DNA of 26,739 bases from Saccoglossus kowalevskii. Its lineage: Eukaryota; Hemichordata; Enteropneusta; Harrimaniidae. Below the pieces are notes generated by a model that had not been told where the DNA came from, did no database searches, and was given only the letters and a program-made list of their open reading frames with translations. The position numbers and the translations under genes are program-made. Within the stretch, counting starts at the first letter, position 1; every line of letters starts with the position of its first letter. Shown here in pieces: positions 18,520 to 26,739 of this stretch. Where the stretch lies: assembly GCF_000003605.2 (NCBI RefSeq), contig NW_003156750.1, positions 186,757 through 213,495 of the forward strand, given 5' to 3'.

Positions 18520-20400
18520 TCAGAATGACCAGATTTTGTATTGGGGATACCGTTATTTTTATGGGAATAACAATGTGGAGTTAAAAATTATCTACTCTCA
18601 AAACTAACAACATTGTTGGAGAAACAGTATCTTAGGCATATATTGCCTTGTACACCAATATATCAAATTTAAACACAACTAGAATTGAGTTTGAAAAAAA
18701 ATTGTTGAGGAAAGTAAAATTCATCCGTATACTAATGATAGATGCCTGGCCAAGCAACTTGTGTGTACGCTGACTACAATATGCAATTCTCACACTTAAA
18801 TTGAAGAGATATCACATTGATAGAAGCAAGTACTTGTAGATCACAACAAGTACTGCCCTAACAAATACAGAAGTTTTACTTAAGAACATTAATGCATTTT
18901 TCATCAAAACTGTCAATTGGCTATGTACAGTAATCCCCATATAAACTAAATCATAAAATGTTGAGAGGCTATTGACTAAAAATCGTTCACACAGTCGACA
19001 CTATGACCTCAGGCATCAATCTCATAGATGAATTTTTGTGATTTTACTACTACGAAAATGTTGACATCGAAACTCTAAATTTCTCCTGACCTAGAATCAC
19101 ATTATTAATGTGATGAAGTGTGCTCAGATACCATTCCATCATTTACCTGCACGTATTATGCGTCCAAAATATTTGTATAAAAAGCCTTTTAACATTGCTT
19201 TTATACACAGATCAATGGGCAAATCCATGTGCAGATCTTGAGCAAATACGAATACATGTATACTAACATATAGAAAGGGTATTTTCCATTATAAAAATAG
19301 TTTTGAGAAAATGTTCAAACATTTGAACCAATAAATGAAAGGCATTGCAAAGCTAATGATTTCGGATTAGTCCTTTTTGTCATAATAAATTAATCGAACT
19401 TTTTATGATCCTCTATCGTGTTCAAAATATACACAGGCTTAGGAATGCAGTCTACACAGGACATGATATTCACATTTTGCCGGTGCCTATGTTCAAAAAA
19501 CGAAAAATGGTGAAAACTGCAGGTAGATATGTCATTTAATCTTGTGCATCAACTTGAATCTTGAATATTGTTGGGTTAATGACTAGTATTCGTTGTTCAT
19601 AATTAATGCTGCCGAAAAAAAACAGAGTAAATACAGCAGTATTTCGTATCGCTCACACTGTGACAACTATGACCTCGTGCTTCAATTTCATCACCACAAA
19701 CATTATTTTCTTAGCTCTGAACATTTGTATAATGCTCATCCACATTGCGTTAGTCATTGTTTACACATATGAACACATCAAATGACTTTAGTAGTATTAT
19801 TACTTATGTTTTTTATATGTGTTTCCTAGGAGTTACTGTTCTGCAATTGTTAGAAATCCATTAAATATTATACAGTATACTTGTACATATGTGTACATAT
19901 GCAAAACTTGAATCCACACAAGGGAGTTCTGTTAGAGAGAGGGTATGATGCATAACATACCTATGCATATATAGGTATCACATTACAATCAATGAGAATA
20001 TGTTACAACATCACCGGGCAAGGGTAAACCTCCTTGCAAGTCGAGCTGTTGAAAAGCATAGCGCGATCACACGTTGTACATGTATTTCAAAATGAGGGAA
20101 GGATAATACCCATTGCGATCTTATTCGCAATTGACGGAAAGACACATTTAGATATATTCCCACGTTATTTCATTACAATCATATTGGTAATGGCAGATGA
20201 CAAATTTAGACTGAGTAATTCAGTATGTCATTAAACCTCATTCAAAATGGCAAAATTGCACATTTACAGTAAGTATGCAGTTTGGTCGACATCATTGAAT
20301 GATTACAAATTCAGACCAACAACGCAATTCGATCAAAACGGATCTATAACAATCCCAGTAAATTATGCAATTGCGAAATTGTCAATATGTAAAATCAAGG
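18520..20400 (+). repeat. Duplicon downstream flank, unit C
   Basis: Collinear with the flanks of A and B and with the inverted relic at 11455-12280. It also has an internal duplication: TCG.TCACAC..TG-CACTATGACCTC near 18984-19010 recurs near 19645-19675. The B-type ending (ACGCAATTCGATCAAAACG, then TCCCAGTAAAT) appears at 20321-20361, so the unit runs to at least there. No conserved open frame is seen. Confidence 0.55.
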
Positions 20401-20469
20401 AATACAGAAAACAATTTCACATGATATGTCTTTAGTGAAGATGATTGCCACTGTATATAGTTGACTACC

Positions 20470-20716
20470 ACCTTGGGCGCGAGAATGGGTTTGCAAATCT
20501 TGCCCCATGCAAAATTTTGTGCCGCCGCCTCTTTGGAGTTACTTTGCATGTGTGAGCTTATCTTCAGTACGGAGTAACTTCGATAAGTCTTTGTCTTTTC
20601 AACTGTCACGTCATTGGAATCGTGTGATAAACTTATTTCAACACTCAGTTGACGCTATGCAAGGAAATGTGCCTATTAACGAATACAATAAACTAAAAAA
20701 AACACTTAAACAGTAG
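20470..20716 (+). pseudogene. Short open frame, possibly a transposon remnant
   Basis: The + frame reads EWVCKSCPMQNFVPPP and runs to RHWNRVINLF, with a stop at 20714-20716. A W-x-C-x2-C followed by a short hydrophobic tail resembles the end of the PHD-like finger found in ORF1 or the N-terminus of some CR1/L2-like LINEs. The match is weak. It is followed at 20990-21010 by a 21-base motif also found next to the LINE at 13190. Confidence 0.2.
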
Positions 20717-21748
<1,032 letters not shown>

Positions 21749-21797
21749 CAGTAATTTACAACAACAACAAAATAAAAAAAATAATGAAAACAGATTA

Positions 21798-24603
21798 CCA
21801 AGTAACTCCAATTATATATAAAGTTTGTGAATTGTAATATGCACAAACCAACATTAGGTAAATTTTCCCAAACTTCACCTGAAACAATTCGATAATTCTA
21901 TGAAGGTGAAGGTGAAATGAAGGTGGAGTGCCATTTAATTTACATGAATAAATCATGTGTGTGGTTATAATAATGATATGGTTCAATAAACTCGAGAACT
22001 GATCATCGCCCAGCAAAATTTGAATATCTGTGAAAGTGTCTGGGGTATTTAAAATTCACCCCATATATTACATATAGATGTCTAAAGGACAGCAACACAG
22101 TTGCATGTAACGAATAAATGTGTTTCATCGCTATTATGACAAGAAGAACAAAGGCCAGAGGTCACGAGTGGTGGTCTCATATAGTGAAGCATAGTATTCG
22201 TATATAAAACATTGTGATTTAGTTTCCACTGGAATTCTTGGAGTTTTGATTCAATGGTAACTCTAAATGGTAACTTGAAAATAGTTTCATTTATTTGAAA
22301 AAACTGCTGAAAATAAGTTTTACTTTTTAGTGAAATAAAATAAAGACATGATAGAGCACTCTGTATTACTTTAAATGTTACCGTATTCAGTGGACAAAAT
22401 AGGTTGTTGATGTACAGACCAATAGGCACTTCTGTTCTAACAAAAAAGGTACAGCCTCTCCATTCTGGTGGTATAGCAGAAATTATGCCGTGCCAAAGGA
22501 GATATTGTCTGGGAGTAAACCAAATTTGTAGTTGTGCCCATTTTTTACTTTCCCATTTGAAATAAAAAGGTCCGAGATATAAACAATGCCCTTTAAAATG
22601 AAAACTAAATAACACACGCTTGTTATCAATGATAATGTTGGCATTATTCCAAATTATATTGTTTGCAACTGTTTGAACTGGTTGCTGGGATTGTAATTTC
22701 CACCAACTGCACAATAGACTGTGATAGAAAGGGGGTAAAGTAATAGGCAATAGATCAATTTTGTAATTACATCTACAGATTAAAAGACCACCAAGCAGAA
22801 GTAGATAGTATGATAACAAATGTTTCCAGGGATGATTCATTTTTGGCGCTGGATCCATTTAACTCTGAAAGCGTGTTAAAAAGCAAATATTTCCAGCATG
22901 TTTAGCTCTCCCTGGCCAACATCCCCAATGAAAGTGGTACGTGCAATTCTGTCTGGGCCTTTCCAAATAAATCCAGGAAGTGTATTATTTATTTTTGTAA
23001 TATCCGCCATTTGACATATATGAAATTAAATATTTAGAGTAATGTTGAAATAACAAGAGATTTAATAATTTGAATTTTGCCAATTAGACTCAGACTACGA
23101 GAGGACCAAATATACAAATATTTATTAAGAGAGTCAATAGGAGCTTCCATATTTAGTAGATAGGCACTCTCGTACCTGTAAGAAAAATATATACCAACAA
23201 TTTTGATTGGAGTTGATGGCCAGAGAACCCCAAATGGTTTATCCGTACGAGACCTCTAGCACCCAAGGCACATTGCCTCTGTTTTGTCAACATTTACGTG
23301 TAACCCTGAATATGTCTGAAACTTCTTAAGGAGAGTGAACAAATTAATGCAGGAAAGTTTGTCCGAGAGAAAGCAGGTTAGATCGATCATCAGCAAATGC
23401 TGAATACTTAATCCCCTTGCCCTGGATCTGAATTCCACGAATAGAATCATCACATCGCAGTGAATTCAAAATTCAAAATAAATAGGGCGGGCGAAATCGG
23501 GTCACCCTGTCTAACTTCCCTTCTAATATTAAAATAACCAGTGCTTAGACCTCGGTCCATCACACAACTGGAGGGGTTATTGTAAAATAATTTGATCCAG
23601 TTAATAAGGGAAGGGGCAAAATTGAAAATGTTAAGATAGTGGAAAATAAAATCCCATTCCAAGCTATCAAAAGCCTTTTGAAAATCAATGGCTATAAGTA
23701 TTCCTGGTTGATTAGTATCTTTGGTGTAATGCATAATTGATTCAATAAGGCGTACACAGTCCCAACTGATCTACCCGTAATAAAGGATGATTGCCTTTCA
23801 TTAACAATTTTAGGAAGAATTTTACCAAGTCTTCGTGCAATGCATTTTAAGGCAATTTTGTAATCAGTATCAAGTAAGGTTATTGGTCTCCTGTTTTTGA
23901 TAAATCTTTTATCTTTCCCTATTTTTCGATGAGCGTGATAACCTCTTTTTGTTGACTGGTGCTAAGTTTACCGCGTATATATGCAGCATTGAGGGGATTT
24001 AGACAATTTCTCCAATTAGAGACCAAAATGTGCGGTAAAATTCTGGACTTAATCCATAATTACCTGGGGCTTTATTGTTTGGCGAACACTTCAAACGCCT
24101 CGTTCATTGTGATGGAGCCTTCACATGAATCTTTTTCCATGGAATTTAGTTTGGAGTGGGTTGTAAATAAATTGTCCATATTTAATTGATTTATCCGCCT
24201 ACTGCGGTATAAATTACCAGAAAAATATTTAATTTCTGCTTGAACATCATTTGCATTATGTAGAGATCTGTTGTTGCTGTAAATTAGCATAGGAATTTGG
24301 GATTTTTTTGCATTATGGCACTCAAGACCCAAGAACAATTTTGTATTGTTTTCGCCCTGTTTGTACCAGCTTGTACGGGAACGGATTATTGCTCCGTTTG
24401 TAATGCACATATATTCCCCTGTAATTGTTTTTCTGTGTTTTCGAGCTCATTTTGAATATTAATAGTTGGATGGGTTGACATCGATTTATCTAATTCCGAT
24501 AGTTTATTTTCTAAATCAAGTATTTTGTGTTTCCTGTCAACTGCATTTGACTTGCTATACTTCACTGTACAGTTTGTGATTTTGATAGTGTCACGAAAAC
24601 GAC
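21798..24603 (-). pseudogene. L1/Tx1-like LINE ORF2 relic (RT and C-terminal part)
   Basis: On the - strand, from 24603 down: a coiled-coil-like lead (RKHKILDLENKLSELD), IIRSRTSWYKQGENNTKLFLG, RRPITLLDTDYKIALKCIAR (about 23800-23900), IAIDFQKAFDSLEWDFIF, REVRQGDPISPALFI, FADD (23387-23398), SGLHVNVDKTEAM, then FIWKGPDRIARTTFIGD (about 22900-23000). The C-terminal domain, with CSSCHNSDETHLF, follows and runs on to about 21798. That order is the L1/Tx1-type ORF2 without its endonuclease. Several frame breaks occur, one a 4-base GATC duplication right after the catalytic box. It is dead and 5'-truncated. Confidence 0.85.
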
Positions 24604-25796
24604 GCGTCGGACAAACAGGAAATTACCCAGCCCTTACACATTGCTAATTGTTTTCATTTTCGCAGGCTAAAAGTTTCTGAATTGTTCGGTGATCGGATTT
24701 GAATGTCGAATTCACACTTCTGTTACCTTTACTTGCAGCTTGATCTGCGTAATAATTTATGGAACAAGTAACCTGCAGAATGCTGTGTGAGAAATATTTT
24801 CATATTGAATTGTGTTGCATTTGCAGCAAATAGTTACCAAACTATGAGAAATCTATAAGATTAAATATACCTTTCAGCTGGCTTCACATGCATAGTTCAA
24901 GCCTGCCTAACCGGTGCTTATACAAGGATTTAGTTATAGCACCTAGACGGTCTGTGATTACAGCTGCATGTTCCGAATAATCGCAAGAAATTGACATTCA
25001 TAGAAAATAAAAGACTGGCACTCCCATGCAATTAATAGCAAGTACAATTCCTGGAATTGAAACATAGATTTTGAAGTCACTGGTGTAGGCATTGAATAAC
25101 TTCAAGTTGGCACAAAGACGAGGTAGTTTATTAAATCAGGCTAGAGGCTGAAATTATAATTACGTTTATTGTCATATAATTTGTTATTTCATTTTCTCCT
25201 GAAGTCAAATAGAATACACTAGTGAAAGGATGTTTTGGGGGTGTAGTGTATGTGGAGGAGTAGGAATGGGTGTCATTTAATTTGTTCATTTCCAACTCTC
25301 ATGAAGTCTCTTAGAATTTCACTTAATTTATTTTCACTGAAAAGTTTTCAAGCATTACGTGTGGATCTAATTTTTACTACGCTGTGTCAAGTCTCAATAG
25401 TGTATGAGGGAAATGGCATTTTCATTGGAATTTATTTTAGCGGAAAAATGTTTTCAGTGAAAATGAAGTATTCCACATTATTACATATGTACTGCAGTTT
25501 ATTTTGATTCGTTGCTGAAATCAAAATCGGTACTAGTATTTTCAAACCACAGAAGCAAGTGAGGTCTGAGAGCAAACGAAGTAGTCCGTTTAGTAGTAGC
25601 GTTTTTCAAAACATACCAGAAATAAACAATATTTAAAATTACGATATTTTATTCTTGGGGTACATGAATATACTTGCCGAGTGAAATAAAATTTGAACAA
25701 CAGTAATGGTACTTTTAGACAGTCGCTTATTTTACTAAAACTATTTTGCAAATGGCCAAATGTATCTCCTTCTATAAATTTAGGATACAACACATC
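24604..25796. other. Intergenic stretch, no gene recognised
   Basis: Frames at 25250-25507 (+) and 25590-25802 (-) are open, but they lack recognisable motifs, splice context or copies elsewhere, and are treated as chance. The 5' end of the LINE relic must lie near 24604, but no target duplication is visible. Confidence 0.4.
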
Positions 25797-26410
25797 AGAC
25801 ATAGCTCATTCTACTCAGCTTGAGTGGCAGCACAAAGTTACTATTTGAATTTTTGATATCTTTTATCATTAATGAGAAATTCGACCCCAAAGTTGGGGTA
25901 ACTGTTCACCAGAAATGGCTTTTTAACTCTTCTGTGATTTTTTAGCCTGGGCTGATTTGGTTCAAACTTGGCAGGCAAGTCACACCTTCACTCTAGTTAG
26001 GTTTTACAATCTGAAAACAAATGGCCCACCGTTTCTACGCCAGCAGTTAAAAACTGATTTTTTAAATATCTTTGCGCCAAATGTATCACACCCTACATTT
26101 CTATGATTAAAAAGCACGGACGTAGCTCATTCTGTTCGGCTTGAGTGTGGGCAAACAAAATTGTTTGTCTATTTTCATTATTAAGAAAATTGACCCCAAA
26201 GTTTTTACCAGCAACGGCTTTTAACTCCTCTATGATTTTTTTTGGCTTGGCTGTTTTTGTTCATACTTAACAGGCAGATCGTACCGTCATTAATTGAAAA
26301 AACAATCCTGGTCCACCACTACCATGGCAACAGCCAAAAACTGTTTTTTGAATACTTTCGCCGCAAATGTATTACCTCATACCAGTCTTGTAATAGTAGA
26401 GTGCAAATGA
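25797..26410. repeat. Divergent tandem repeat, two units of about 320 bases
   Basis: TAGCTCATTCT..TCGGCTTGAGTG begins unit 1 near 25802 and unit 2 near 26123, a period of about 321. Shared ordered blocks are GACCCCAAAGTT, ACGGCTTTT.AACTC, TATGATTTTTT, TT.ACAGGCA and TTCGCC(G)CAAATGTAT. The units have diverged, and the second ends near 26410. It looks like an old satellite or a doubled transposon fragment. Confidence 0.6.
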
Positions 26411-26739
26411 TCATGCCTTTTATTTTGGCTACGTTGCACACCGGTAGGAGATCACCGGCGCCGACAATGTTACACTGTATCAACGTAATCCCAACGCAAC
26501 TTTGAATGGAATGTAAATGCTGCCCCCAATCTGAAAAATACTATCGCAAAACGGTTGGAATAATAAATTTAACAGCAGAATACGTCCTATCAATAAAATA
26601 AAGTGACTTCTAAAGACTGGATGTTTTTTTGCGAACTTCGTTTACGGTGCCCGGTTTTAGTTATAAACCGACGTTAGCTTCACGTTAATGTCCTACCACA
26701 GGGAGCCCAGGAACTATAATCAACTGTAGTACGCAGCTC
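26411..26739. other. End of window, no feature recognised
   Basis: This stretch is somewhat more GC-rich in places (CACCGGCGCCGAC at about 26453). No exon, RNA gene or repeat partner was seen in the window. Confidence 0.35.

Noticed and set aside
25250-25507. 85-residue + frame
   Set aside because: No motif, no splice context, no copy in the window, and composition like the surrounding non-coding DNA.

Overview
The window is eukaryotic, AT-rich animal DNA. Coding exons are short, are bounded by GT...AG introns and lie among retrotransposon relics. Nothing in it looks bacterial or viral. The mix of a four-transmembrane MS4A/CD20-like gene family, a Mag-type Gypsy element and two non-LTR (LINE) relics suggests a marine invertebrate metazoan, possibly an invertebrate deuterostome. 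The species cannot be fixed from the sequence alone.

The main content is a head-to-tail array of three related genes on the + strand, called here A (652-1910), B (6958-8185) and C (14377-18299). Each is rebuilt here from five short coding exons, all joined in phase 0. Each encodes a 167-171 residue, four-pass membrane protein with a very short N-terminus, a basic loop between TM2 and TM3, a cysteine-containing loop between TM3 and TM4 (CxDSCQDTK), and a short acidic tail ending in AMLP. TM1, TM2 and TM4 match the MS4A/CD20 pattern. B and C each have an upstream non-coding 5' exon with a conserved promoter block. That part of A lies before the window.

Region by region: 1-651 is intron 1 of gene A and carries an internal tandem duplication. 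652-2260 is gene A with its 3' UTR. 2260-3500 is a downstream flank that recurs after B and C. 3500-5870 is single-copy and holds one weak two-exon candidate on the - strand (4940-5521). 6082-8730 is gene B with its promoter. 8730-10060 is the B flank. 10798-11398 is a possible small terminal-inverted-repeat element. 11455-12280 is an inverted relic of the duplicon's 3' flank. 12285-13190 is a broken LINE reverse transcriptase (- strand). 13392-18400 is gene C, whose second coding intron is swollen from about 0.1 kb to 2.9 kb by a degraded antisense Gypsy element. 18520-20400 is the C flank. 21613-21748 is a (TAAA)n tract next to the 3' side of a second, L1/Tx1-like LINE relic (21798-24603, - strand). 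25797-26410 is a divergent tandem repeat.

The three MS4A-like genes presumably arose by serial duplication of a roughly 6 kb unit. A and B are very close. C is older, or has diverged faster. The inverted flank piece suggests that a fourth copy once lay between B and C and was replaced or destroyed around the LINE insertion.
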